DNA of 64,000 bases. Origin: Cherax quadricarinatus. Its lineage: Eukaryota; Arthropoda; Malacostraca; Decapoda; Parastacidae. The notes beneath the pieces were generated by a model. That model did no database searches, had not been told where the DNA came from, and was given only the letters and a program-made list of their open reading frames with translations. Where the stretch lies: contig NC_091292.1 in assembly GCF_038502225.1 (NCBI RefSeq), positions 49,390,709-49,454,708 on the forward strand, written 5' to 3'. This document shows, one piece after another, positions 10,711 through 21,400 of the stretch (positions are counted from its first letter, which is position 1; the number at the start of each line of letters is the position of its first letter). The translations under genes and the position numbers were made by a program.

Positions 10711-13700
10711 ATGGTGGGGACTCGCAGGAACCAAGGATCAGATGAGAATGGTTCTGGTAGGGAGGAGTGGATGGAGGAGCAGTGGAAAAGGATGGAACAA
10801 GAGTGGGAGAGAAAATTAGGAGAGCTTTCTGAAAAAATGGAGAAAGAGCTCTCTGTGAAATTGGAAAAGAGGTTGGAGAAGGAGACAAAGAATTGGGAGG
10901 CACAAGTCGAAACTGCAGTAGCCAAGATAAGGGTCCTAGAAGTTGAGATAAATAGGCTGAAGCGAGTTACAGGGGCAGTGACCAGAGAAGACACAGCATA
11001 TGAAGCTGCGAGGCCGAACAGGAAGGAAGGAATTATGAATTATGCTAAGGTCATATCAGCCTGCCAAGGAGGACCAAGGAGTGAAAGGGAAGAACAGCTG
11101 GTTGCAGATGGAGAGGGTGATAGGTCGATTGCTGAGGCACAACCAGGCTATCAAGAGCCACTGGAAAAATCAAGGGAGAAACTGACCACATACAGGCAGG
11201 ATCCAGAGTCACAGAGGGTGAGGCAATGGGAGGAAGAAAGGGCAAAATCAGTGTTTATCCATGGGCTTCAGGAGAGAGAGGAAAGGACACACACTGAAAG
11301 GCAGCAGGAAGAAAGAAAGGAGATTGAGAAAATCATCACGGAAATAGGTGAAGAGATGGACGAGATTGTAAATTTTCAGAGAATAGGGGGGGTACTCGAA
11401 GGGGAGAAACCGACCAATCAAGCTGATTCTCAGGATGGAAACAGTGCAGAACAGGATCCTCCAAGAGAAACCACGATTGAAATACTCGGAAGAGTACAAG
11501 AGGGTGTTCCTAGACAGAGACAGAACAAAATCAGAACGACAGCAGCTGAGGGAGAGGACAAAAAAGCGAAAGGAGCTAGGAAAAGAGACAAGGATGGAAC
11601 CAGCAGAGGTCAGTCAGAGCAGAACAGAACAGCAAGGGCAAGCACACACACAACTATTCTCAGAACCATACAACCTATCACACCATCCCAACACACACTA
11701 CAATCCATACCCACAGCCTCCACCCAACACCGAGCTATAGAATCCCACAGTATGCCACCAGGTCTCCCACCCTCACAGGCCCCCCAAACCACAGTGTTGG
11801 AAAGGAAACTGAAGGTATGGTACACAAACGCTGATGGAATAACAAATAAGTGGGAGGAGTGGCATGAAAGAGTCAAAGAAGCATCACCGGACATCATAGC
11901 TCTCACAGAAACCAAGCTTACAGGTATGATAACAGATGCCATCTTTCCAACGGGATACCAAATCCTGAGGAAAGACAGAGGGAACAGGGGGGGTGGAGGA
12001 GTGGCGTTGCTGATCAAAAATCGCTGGAATTTTGATGAGCTGGAGAGAGGAGACAGCGGAGAAGAAAGTGATTACATAGCGGGAACACTTCACTCTGGAG
12101 GTCCCAAGGTGGTAATAGCAGTGATGTATAACCCACCACAGAACAGCAGGAGGCCAAGGCAAGAGTACGACGAGAGCAATAGAGCGATGGTTGATACACT
12201 GGCTAGAGTGGCCAGAAGAGCTCATGCATGCAGGGCAAAGCTCCTGATCATGGGTGACTTTAACCACAAGGAGATCGATTGGGAGAACTTGGACCCACAT
12301 GGGGGCCAAGATACATGGAGGGCTAAGATGATGGAGGTGGTACTGGAAAACTTCATGTGCCAACACGTAAGGGACACTACAAGAGAGAGAGGAGAGGATG
12401 AACCAGCAAGGCTGGACTTAGTATTCACCTTGAGTAGTGCAGATATCGAGGACATCACATACGAAAGACCCCTTGGGGCCAGTGACCATGTGGTTTTAAG
12501 CTTCGAATACACAGTAGAGCTACAAGTGGAGGGAGAAGCAGGAAGGCCAGGACGAATGAAGCCAAACTACAAGAAAGGGGACTACACAGGAATGAGGAAC
12601 TACCTGAACGGGGTTCAGTGGGACAGAGAACTGGCAGGGAAGCCAGTTAATGAGATGATGGAATATGTAGCAACAAAATGCAAGGAGGCTGAGGAGAGGT
12701 TTGTACCCAAGGGTAACAGGAATAATGAAAAAGCCAGGATGAGCCCATGGTTTACCCAAAGGTGCAGGGAGGCAAAAACCAAGTGTGCTAGGGAATGGAA
12801 GAAATATAGAAGGCAAAGGACCCAGGAGAATAAGGAGACCAGTCGTAGAGCCAGAAACGAATATGCACAGATAAGAAGGGAGGCCCAAAGACAATATGAA
12901 AATGACATAGCAGCGAAAGCCAAATCTGACCCAAAACTGTTGTACAGCCACATCAGGAGGAAAACAACAGTCAAGGACCAGGTAATCAGGCTAAGGAAGG
13001 AAGGAGGAGAGTCAACAAGAAATGACCGTGAAGTATGTGAAGAACTCAACAAGAGATTCAAAGAAGTGTTCACAGAGGAGACAGAAGGGACTCCAGAAAG
13101 ACGGAGAGGTGGGGCACACCACCAAGTGCTGGACACAGTGCACACCACCGAGGAAGAAGTGAAGAGGCTTCTGAGTGAGCTAGATACCTCAAAGGCAATG
13201 GGGCCAGATAACATCTCCCCATGGGTATTGAGAGAGGGAGCAGAGGTGCTATGTGTACCCCTAACAACAATATTCAATACATCTATCGAAACAGGGAGAT
13301 TGCCTGAGGCATGGAAGACAGCAAATGTAGTCCCAATCTTTAAAAAAGGAGACAGACATGAAGCATTAAACTACAGACCAGTGTCACTGACATGTATAGT
13401 ATGCAAAATCATGGAGAAGATTATCAGGAGAAGAGTGGTGGAACACCTAGAAAGGAACGATCTCATCAACAGCAGCCAACATGGTTTCAGGGACGGGAAA
13501 TCCTGTGTCACAAACCTACTGGAGTTCTATGACATGGTGACAGCAGTAAGACAAGAGAGAGAGGGGTGGGTGGATTGCATTTTCTTGGACTGTAAGAAGG
13601 CGTTTGACACAGTTCCACACAAGAGATTGGTGCAAAAACTGGAGGACCAAGCAGGGATAACAGGGAAGGCACTACAATGGATCAGGGAATACTTGTCAGG

Positions 13701-14661
13701 AAGACAGCAGCGAGTCATGGTACGTGGCGAGGTGTCAGAGTGGGCACCTGTGACCAGCGGGGTCCCGCAGGGGTCAGTCCTAGGACCAGTGCTGTTTCTG
13801 GTATTTGTGAACGACATGACGGAAGGAATAGACTCTGAGGTGTCCCTGTTTGCAGATGACGTGAAGTTGATGAGAAGAATTCACTCGATCGAAGACCAGG
13901 CAGAACTACAAAGGGATCTGGACAGGCTGCAGACCTGGTCCAGCAATTGGCTCCTGGAGTTCAATCCCACCAAGTGCAAAGTCATGAAGATTGGGGAAGG
14001 GCAAAGAAGACCGCAGACGGAGTACAGTCTAGGGGGCCAGAGACTACAAACCTCACTCAAGGAAAAAGATCTTGGGGTGAGTATAACACCAGTCACATCT
14101 CCTGAAGCGCACATCAACCAAATAACTGCTGCAGCATATGGGCGCCTAGCAAACCTCAGAACAGCATTCCGACATCTTAATAAGGAATCATTCAGGACCC
14201 TGTACACCGTGTACGTTAGGCCCATATTGGAGTATGCGGCACCAGTTTGGAACCCACACCTAGCCAAGCACGTGAAGAAACTAGAGAAAGTGCAAAGGTT
14301 TGCAACAAGACTAGTCCCAGAGCTAAGAGGTATGTCCTACGAGGAGAGGTTAAGGGAAATCAACCTGACGACACTGGAGGACAGGAGAGATAGGGGGGAC
14401 ATGATAACGACATACAAAATACTGAGAGGAATTGACAAGGTGGACAAAGACAGGATGTTCCAGAGATTGGACACAGTAACAAGGGGACACAGTTGGAAGC
14501 TGAAGACACAGATGAATCACAGGGATGTTAGGAAGTATTTCTTCAGCCACAGAGTAGTCAGTAAGTGGAATAGTTTGGGAAGCGATGTAGTGGAGGCAGG
14601 ATCCATACATAGCTTTAAGCAGAGGTATGATAAAGCTCACGGCTCAGGGAGAGTGACCTAG
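10711..14661 (+). CDS. LINE-4 ORF1-ORF2 fused frame (1316 aa)
   Basis: It starts at an ATG directly after a poly(A) run. Residues 1-~225 are an ORF1 N-terminus: coiled coil (WERKLGELSEKMEKELSVKL) and the start of the ORF1 core (AKSVFIHGLQE, VNFQRIGG). At the G7 run 11386-11392 the frame departs from ORF1 homology. The true ORF1 continuation, NRILQEKPRLK...VFLDRDRTKSERQQL, lies in another frame at 11435-11740. LINE-2 has G6 at the same place, so one extra G fuses ORF1 to the ORF2 frame. After a ~120-codon linker the ORF2 domains follow: an ATG at 11752 (MPPGLPPSQ), endonuclease LTETKL, GDFN and SDH, then RT with FADD at ~1047-1050 and an intact C-terminus. ORF2 could be active; ORF1 is broken unless slippage restores it or the G is a sequencing error. 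Confidence 0.9.
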   Translation: MVGTRRNQGSDENGSGREEWMEEQWKRMEQEWERKLGELSEKMEKELSVKLEKRLEKETKNWEAQVETAVAKIRVLEVEINRLKRVTGAVTREDTAYEAARPNRKEGIMNYAKVISACQGGPRSEREEQLVADGEGDRSIAEAQPGYQEPLEKSREKLTTYRQDPESQRVRQWEEERAKSVFIHGLQEREERTHTERQQEERKEIEKIITEIGEEMDEIVNFQRIGGVLEGEKPTNQADSQDGNSAEQDPPRETTIEILGRVQEGVPRQRQNKIRTTAAEGEDKKAKGARKRDKDGTSRGQSEQNRTARASTHTTILRTIQPITPSQHTLQSIPTASTQHRAIESHSMPPGLPPSQAPQTTVLERKLKVWYTNADGITNKWEEWHERVKEASPDIIALTETKLTGMITDAIFPTGYQILRKDRGNRGGGGVALLIKNRWNFDELERGDSGEESDYIAGTLHSGGPKVVIAVMYNPPQNSRRPRQEYDESNRAMVDTLARVARRAHACRAKLLIMGDFNHKEIDWENLDPHGGQDTWRAKMMEVVLENFMCQHVRDTTRERGEDEPARLDLVFTLSSADIEDITYERPLGASDHVVLSFEYTVELQVEGEAGRPGRMKPNYKKGDYTGMRNYLNGVQWDRELAGKPVNEMMEYVATKCKEAEERFVPKGNRNNEKARMSPWFTQRCREAKTKCAREWKKYRRQRTQENKETSRRARNEYAQIRREAQRQYENDIAAKAKSDPKLLYSHIRRKTTVKDQVIRLRKEGGESTRNDREVCEELNKRFKEVFTEETEGTPERRRGGAHHQVLDTVHTTEEEVKRLLSELDTSKAMGPDNISPWVLREGAEVLCVPLTTIFNTSIETGRLPEAWKTANVVPIFKKGDRHEALNYRPVSLTCIVCKIMEKIIRRRVVEHLERNDLINSSQHGFRDGKSCVTNLLEFYDMVTAVRQEREGWVDCIFLDCKKAFDTVPHKRLVQKLEDQAGITGKALQWIREYLSGRQQRVMVRGEVSEWAPVTSGVPQGSVLGPVLFLVFVNDMTEGIDSEVSLFADDVKLMRRIHSIEDQAELQRDLDRLQTWSSNWLLEFNPTKCKVMKIGEGQRRPQTEYSLGGQRLQTSLKEKDLGVSITPVTSPEAHINQITAAAYGRLANLRTAFRHLNKESFRTLYTVYVRPILEYAAPVWNPHLAKHVKKLEKVQRFATRLVPELRGMSYEERLREINLTTLEDRRDRGDMITTYKILRGIDKVDKDRMFQRLDTVTRGHSWKLKTQMNHRDVRKYFFSHRVVSKWNSLGSDVVEAGSIHSFKQRYDKAHGSGRVT

Positions 14662-14759
14662 TAGCGATCAGTGAAGAGGCGGGGCCAGGAGCTCGGACTC
14701 GACCCCCGCAACCTCAACTAGGTGAGTACAACTAGGTGAGTACACACACACACACACAC

Positions 14760-14842
<83 letters not shown>
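14662..14842 (+). repeat. LINE-4 3' UTR and (CA)n
   Basis: In this copy the terminal stem-loop block can pair perfectly over six bases (GCGGGG 14679-14684 with CCCCGC 14704-14709). Two copies of a 14-base unit with CTAGGTGAGTAC and (CA)n at 14742-14842 follow. Confidence 0.85.
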
Positions 14843-14844
<2 letters not shown>

Positions 14845-15245
14845 ACAGGAAGGACACTGCAATGGATCAGAGAATACCTGATAGGGAGGCAACAACGAGT
14901 CACGGTACGTGATGAGGTATCATTGTGGGCACCTGTGACGAGCGGGGTTCCACAGGGGTCCGTCCTAAGACCAGTGCTATTTTTGGTATATGTGAATGAA
15001 GAAATGGAAGGGATAGACTCTGATGTGTCCCTGTTCGCAGATGATGTGAAGTTAATAAGGAGAATTAAATCAGATGTGGATCACGTAGGGCTTTAAAGAG
15101 ACCTTGACAGGTTGAACACCTGGTCCAGCAACTGGCTTCTCGAATTTAACCCCGGCAAATGCAAAGTCATGAAGATCGGGAAGGGCAAAGAAGACCGCAG
15201 ACAAAGTATAGGCTAGGTGGCCAAATACTGCAAACCTCACTCTAA
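14843..15245 (+). pseudogene. LINE RT fragment between two (CA)n tracts
   Basis: About 400 bp homologous to the central RT of LINE-2 (GKALQWIREYL through FADDVKL to CKVMKIG). There is a TAA in place of an expected codon near 15095, and an indel near 15180. It starts exactly at the CACACATAACAGG present inside subfamily-A RT sequence and breaks off in the segment that normally reads CTCACTCAAGG. Both ends are CA tracts, so it looks like a piece of an older LINE split by insertions at CA-rich spots. Confidence 0.85.
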
Positions 15246-15335
<90 letters not shown>

Positions 15336-15354
15336 ACACACACACACACACACG

Positions 15355-15434
<80 letters not shown>
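15246..15434 (+). repeat. (CA)n microsatellite
   Basis: About 190 bp of CA dinucleotides with a few CAAA, CATA and CACG interruptions, ending the LINE chain. Confidence 0.97.
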
Positions 15435-15435
<1 letters not shown>

Positions 15436-16540
15436 GTGAAGCAATATCCTTAAACAGTGCTCTCAACATTCATCGTTTTATTTATGATCTTAGAGTCTTT
15501 CCTGTTGTATCTGTATGTGACAGAGTCAGTGAGCATATCTACAAGAGCATAACATGGTGTCCAGATTCTGAAAAGCGTGATAAGGTAAAAAAAAATACAA
15601 TTTAATTTGAATGTGGGTGTTTTTACAAGAATCGTGAGTTAGGGGCAGCATCGGGTCAGTGTTGCAGCGACGGTGTTGATACAAGTGATCATAAAAAAAC
15701 ATTTATTAACAACAGATCATGGTTGTGACCACTATTCAGAAAAAAAGTGCATATATCTGATCAATAATGGCCGTAGCGCAGTGTTTAAATCGTTAATGAG
15801 TGATTTTAGAAGGGGAAGAAAGATAAAAGAAAGTGGAGAGACAAGTCTCTTGCAGTTGGTGTTTCCAGAGGTGAGATCTGAATATATTTAATATCTTAAG
15901 GTCAGGTTATGACTACAATACTAAGGAAAAAAGTTTGATTACACGACATTGATGAGGTTAATGTGTCAGTGACAAAACTGATATGATAAGAAGTGGGAAA
16001 TAAAATAAGTGAAACAAACATCATAGAATATTATCAGAAGCCACAGCTAGGACATACATTTGGTTTGTGCAATAAATCTGCGAAAATCGATCTTAATGTA
16101 ATGAAAATTATGTTTATTTTTTATTTAATATAATATTAAACAAATATAACCTGATCTATGATTCCTTAAGTCAAAGTAATTTGATTTCTTCAGCAGAAAC
16201 TTTTGGGATCCATTCCTGTAAGCAGTTCAGGACTGCTTTTTTAAATAGTTTTAATAGAACTATTAGGAACACAGGTGTTGACTACTGGACTGTACATTTA
16301 ACTGTAACCCGAACGAGCAAAAGGGTAGCAGAAAGTAGATGTTTGTATTTCCTTCACCAAAATAATCAGATATTTACAATAGATATATACAGCCTATGTA
16401 CACTATAAACAACTATATACAATGAGGCAAATGGACAAGATTCTCAGGTAATGAGTCATACCTATACCTATACTTATATAAAATGTAACATACTCTTAGC
16501 ATGCCACACCCTAAGCCCAATTATAAATTCAGAGAACACA
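15435..16540. other. No gene recognised; AT-rich intergenic DNA
   Basis: About 1.1 kb with only short open frames (60-75 codons) and no motifs I recognise. A 72-codon frame at 15673-15891 and a 75-codon frame at 16181-16408 look like chance openings. Confidence 0.6.
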
Positions 16541-16544
16541 ATTG

Positions 16545-17400
16545 AACTTCAAGAAGATTTGGACAAATTAAGGTCATTGTCTGAAGAGTGGCAGATGTAG
16601 TTCAGAGTGAACGAGTGAGTAGTTTTAATCGCTGGAGATGAAAACAACCTAAATAGTTAAAACCAGTTAATGAAGAGTTCCGTTATATAGAATGTAATAA
16701 AGTCTTGGGGGTCATGTTAAACAGAAATTTGAAGTCAAGACAACATTGCCCAAGGGTGCGCAATTAGGCGAACAGAATGCTCAGATTTATGTCAAGAAGT
16801 ATAAGTAATTTACTTTTATTCATCCCCAGTAAAACCTCGCCTAGATTATTCAGCTCAGTTTTGGTCGCAGTATTACATAACTGACATAAATGCATTGTAG
16901 AACATACAAAGGAGGATGACAAAATTTATCCACGATATAAGGCAACTTTCATACGAGGATAGATTGAGAACCTTGAACCACCACTCTTTTCAAAGTCGCT
17001 GAACGACAGGAGATATTTCTGAAGTATATATGTGGATGATGCGCATAAACAAACATGATATAAACAAAGTACTTTTATATCGAATGAGTAAGAACTAGAA
17101 ATAAAAGATTTTTACTAGACAAATTTAAATTTAGAAACGACGTGGGAATGTACTGGTTTTCAAACAGAGTTGTTGATGATTAGAACAATCTGCCAAGTAG
17201 GGTAATTGAAGCTCAAATTTTTGGTAGTTTTAAAATGGGATTTCACGTATATATAAGTGTGAGGGGCTGCACTGTCTTAGTACCTGAGTAATGAAGCAAA
17301 TTCTTGGGAATCTATTGAAAAGGTTAGACAGTTAGTAGATGAGAATAATTGGTTTTGAGAAGGATCTGCCTAGTATGGGTAGCATAAGTCCCAATTTGCC
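16545..17400 (+). pseudogene. Decayed CR1-like LINE: end of RT and C-terminal region
   Basis: Conceptual reading across several frames gives ELQEDLDKLRSLSEEWQM (matching the RT segment LQRDLDRLQAWSSNWLLEF), then LDYSAQFWSQYY, RMTKFIHDIRQLSYEDRLRT, KFKFRNDVGMYWFSNRVVDD, NLPSRVIEAQIFGSFK. These are the standard C-terminal blocks of a CR1-superfamily ORF2, of a subfamily different from LINE-1 to LINE-4. Many stops and shifts show it is old. The 17300-17400 stretch looks like its 3' UTR. Confidence 0.75.
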
Positions 17401-17475
17401 AATTTTATTGAATAAATTATGATTTCCAATTATATTCATTAATTAAAGAATGTTTCTGCTTCTTCTTTCAACAAA

Positions 17476-18100
17476 CCGGCCGGATCCCACCGACGCGGGG
17501 CGGCCCAAAAGGAAAAACGAAAATTTCTCCATTTAACTTAAGTAATATATACAGGAGAAGGGGTTACTAGTCCCTTTGTCATGGCATATTAGTCGCCTCT
17601 TACTACACTCAAGGCTTACTGAGGAAGAATTCTGTTCCATTTCCCCATTATTGGTGATGTACTCTATAAGAGGAAACATACCTTGTATAAACAGAACACA
17701 GTACCATCACAACTGTCGGAGTTGTTTACCATTGTCATATTCGGTATCTTGGTACAGAAAACACCTTTGACAACTTTTTCAAGTGAGAAGAGATGGGTTT
17801 AAGAGGGACGTGACCTTTTTCTTCTACAAGTAAACTGCGCCTCACTTTCCGACAGTATGTAAGTCTCTATACTGCTGCTTAAACTTCACACTGATCCAGA
17901 CTATGGAGCAAAACTCTTCTCCAGGCTGAGAGACTGACCACCTCAAAACTACATCTTCAAGGGTGATGGACTTATTATATCGCCGTTACAACTCTACTGT
18001 TTCTGCAAGTCTTCTGTACTCGACTGAAGAAGTTTACTGTGTAAGCGAAACATTTCGAAATAAAGATACCTCACTGTTGTTTATGTGTCTTACTTAACAT
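17476..18100 (+). repeat. Dispersed repeat element (family unknown)
   Basis: The block around 17530-17650 (ACAGGAGAAGGGGTTACTAG, TTAGTCGCCTCTTAC, GGAAGAATTCTGTTCCA) and the end block 18020-18100 (hairpin, then AATAAAGATACC) resemble repeats I recall from many arthropod sequences. That is memory only and was not checked. No coding capacity is seen. Whether the two blocks belong to one element is unclear. Confidence 0.4.
18024..18050 (+). ncRNA. Hammerhead-ribozyme-like motif
   Basis: CTGAAGA (fits the catalytic CUGANGA) is followed by an extra A, a perfect or G-U 6-bp stem (GTTTAC/GTAAGC) with loop TGT, then GAAAC. These are core elements of a hammerhead in the right order. The unpaired A before stem II and the lack of a clear stem I make activity doubtful. 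Penelope-like retroelements and retrozymes are known to carry hammerheads, so this may be the remnant of such an element. Confidence 0.3.
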
Positions 18101-18116
18101 AACTCATACGTCTAGT

Positions 18117-18645
18117 CTAACTAGGGAAAAAAAAACTGAAATTTCACTGAAAGTTTTTAAAACATTGGTTACATTAGAACCGGATCAGTTACTGAATAAT
18201 AATTTCTCTGATCGGTATCAAACTTGCGTTGTTGGTAGGATTTATTAAAAGGAACGTGACGTTAACTTTGACTTTGGCATATTTCAAATTTACCAATATT
18301 ATTAATTAAATGGTTTTCGAAGTAATAACTAGAAAATGCGTCAACTCATTGTCTTCAAACCTAAAATTCTGTTGGCTCTGTTGTGCCAATTAACCTATTT
18401 TATGGGATAAATTGGATTTTATTAAAAAATGAAAAGCAAATAGTTTCTCAACACATTGCAGAGAATTATATATTGAATGTGAATAAGAAAACAGAAAAAA
18501 AATGAAAATTCACATTATTAAAGAGTTTTAAAATATATTGTGGTTACATTTTCTTATGTTTTTTATGGAACAATCACAGCATCACTTTCCGGTTTTTTAA
18601 ACACCATGTTAAGTAGTGCGTCTTGACCACAGTGGAAGCCACACG
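18117..18645. other. No gene recognised; AT-rich DNA
   Basis: About 530 bp of AT-rich sequence between the dispersed repeat and the 13-bp minisatellite. I see no ORF or motif. Confidence 0.6.
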
Positions 18646-18651
18646 TTAATA

Positions 18652-21400
18652 TGCGTGTGTGACCTGCGTGTGTGTCCTGCATGAGTGCCCTGCGTGTGTG
18701 TCCTGCGTGAATGTTCTGCGAGTGTGCCCTGCATGAGTGCCCTGCGTGTGTGCCATGCGTGTGTGCCCTGCGTGTTTGTGTCCTGCATGTGTGCACTGCG
18801 TGTGTGTGTCCTGCGTGTGTACGCTGCGTGTGTGTCCTGGGTGTGTGCCCTGCGTGTTTGGCCTGCGTGTGTGCCCTGCGTGCGCGCTATGTGTGTGCCC
18901 TGCTTGTGTGCCTTGCGTGTGTGTCCTGGGTGTGTGCCCTGCCTGTGTGACTTGCGTGTGTGACCTGCGTGTGTGCCCTGCGTGTGTGCCTTGCGTGTGT
19001 GACCTGCGTGTGTGACCTGCATGTGTGCCCTGCGTGTGTGCCTTGCGTGTATGCCCTGCGGGTGTGTCCTGCATGTGTGCCTTCCGTGTGTGTCCTGGTC
19101 TGTGCCCTGCGTGTGTCACTTGCGTGTGTGACCTGCGAGTGTGACCTGCGTGTGTGCCCTTCGTGTGTGCGCTGCGTGTGTGACTTGCGTGTGTGACCTG
19201 CGTGTGTGACCTCCGTGTGTGACTTGCGTGTGTGATCTGCGTGTGTGCGCTGCATACGTTCCATGCGTGTGTGACTTGCGTGTGTGCCCTGCGTGTGTGT
19301 GTCCTGCGTGTGTGCGCTGCGAGTGTGTACTGGGTGTGTGCCCTGCCTGTGTGACTTGCGTGTGTGACCTGCGTGTGTGCCCTGGGTGTGTGCTTTGCGT
19401 GTGTGACCTGCGTGTGTGACCTGCATGTTTGCCCTGCGTGTGTGCCTTGCGTGTGTGCCCTGCTTGTGTGCCCTGTGTGTGCCATTCGTGTGAGACCTGC
19501 GTGTGTGCCCTGCGTGTCTGTCCTGCGAGTGTGCCCTGCGTGTGTGACTTGCGTGTGTGACTTGCGTGTGTGTCCTGCGTGTGTGCTCTGCGTGCGTGCC
19601 CTGCGTGTGTGACTTGCGTGTGTGCCATGCGTGTGTGTCCTGCGTGCGTGTTCTGCGTGTGTGCCCTGAATGAGTGCCCTGCGTGTGCGCCTTCCGTGTG
19701 TACCCTGCGTGTGTGTGTGTCCTGCGTGTGTGCGCTGCGTGTGTGTACTGGGTGTGTGCCCTGCGTGTGTGTGTGTCCTGCGTGTGTGCCCTGCGTGTGT
19801 GCCCTGCGTGTGCCCTGCGTGTGTGGCCTGCGTGTGTGCCCTGCGTGTGTTCCCTGCGTGTGTGACCTGCGTGTGTGCCCTGCGTGTGTGTTCTGTGTGT
19901 GTACCCTGCGTGTGTCCTGTGTTTCTGCCCTGCATGTGTGCCCTGCGTGTGTGTCCTGCGTGTGTGACCTGCGTGTGTGCCCTGCGTCTGTGCTCTGCGT
20001 GTGTGTCCTGCGTGTGTGCCCTGCGTGTATGCCTTGCGTGTGTGCCCTGCGTGTGCTCTGCGTGTGTGCCATGCGTGTGTGCCCTGCGTGTGTGCCCTGC
20101 ATGTGTGACTTGCGTGTGTGCCCTGCGTCTGCGCTCTGTGTATGCCCTGCGTGTGTGCCTTGCGTGTGTGCCCTCCGTGTGTGGCCTGCGTGTGTGCCCT
20201 GCGTGTTTGTGTCCTGCATGTGTGCGCTGCGTGTGTGTGTCCTGCGTGTGTGAGCTGCGTGTGTGTGTGTCTTGCGTATGTACGCTGCGTGTGTGTCCTG
20301 GGTGTGTGCCCTGCGTGTTTGGCCTGCGTGTGTGCCCTGCATGTGTGACTTGCGTGTGTGCCCTGCGTGTGCCCTCCGTGTGTGGCCTGCGTGTGTGCCC
20401 TGCGTGTTTGTGTCCTGCATGTGTGCGCTGCGTGTGTGTGTCCTGCGTGTGTGAGCTGCGTGTGTGTGTGTCTTGCGTATGTACGCTGCGTGTGTGTCCT
20501 GGGTGTGTGCCCTGCGTGTTTGGCCTGCGTGTGTGCCCTGCCTGTGTGGCTTGCGTGTGAGCCATGCGTGTGTGCCCTGCGTGTGTACCCTGCGTGTGTG
20601 ACTTGCGTGTGTGCCCTGCGTCTGCGCTCTCTGTATGCCCTGCGTGTGTGCCTTGCGTGTGTGACCTGCGTGTGTGGCCTGCGTGTGTGCCCTGCGTGTG
20701 TGCCCTGCATGTGTGCCATGCGTGTGTGCCCTGCGTGTTTGTGTCCTGCATGTGTGCGCTGCGTGTGTGTGTCCTGCGTGTGTGAGCTGCGTGTGTGTGT
20801 GTCCTGCGTGTGTGTCCTGGGTGTGTGCCCTACGTGTTTGGCCTGCGTATGTGCCCTGCATGCGCTCTATGTGTGTGCTCTGCTTGTGTGCCTTGCGTGT
20901 GTGTCCTGCGTGTGTGCCCTGCCTGTGTGACTTGCGTGCGTGACCTGTGTGTGTGCCCTGCGTGTGCGTCCTGGGTGTGTGCCCTGCCTGTGTGACTTGC
21001 GTGTGTGACCTGCGTGTGTGACCTGCATGTGTGCCCTGGGTGTGTGACTTGTGTGTGTGCCCTGCGTCTGCGCTCTGTGTATGCCCTGCGTGTGTGCCTT
21101 GCGTGTGTGCCCTCCGTGTGTGGCCTGCGTGTGTGCCCTGCGTGTGTGAGTTGCGTGTGTGCCCTGCGTCTGCGCTCTGTGTGTGCCCTACGTGTGTGCC
21201 CTGCGTGTGTGCCTTGCGTGTGTGAGCTCCGTGTGTGGCCTGCGTGTGTGCCCTGCGTGAGTGACATGGGTGTGTGCCCTGCCTGTGTGCCCTGCGTGTG
21301 TGGCTTCCGTGTGTGATCCGCGAGTGTGCCCTGCGTGTGTGCCTTTCGCGTGTACCCTGCGTGTGTGCCCTGTGTGTGCCCTGCGTGTGAGTTCTATGTG
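18652..21400. repeat. 13-bp minisatellite, about 2.75 kb, running into a gap
   Basis: The basic unit is GTGTGTGCCCTGC with variants (GACC, GCCT, GTCC, ACTT in the middle). Because 13 is not a multiple of 3 and the unit has no stop, all frames stay open and read with a 39-bp, 13-residue period (HT-rich on the minus strand, VCPACV-like on plus). The resulting ORFs of up to 864 codons are artefacts. A longer period exists too: the block starting CCCTCCG at 20171 recurs at 20372, 201 bp on. The array is cut by the gap, so its real length is unknown. Confidence 0.95.

Noticed and set aside
10203..10745. 180-codon Ser/Leu-repeat frame
   Set aside because: Translation of a (CT)n tract.
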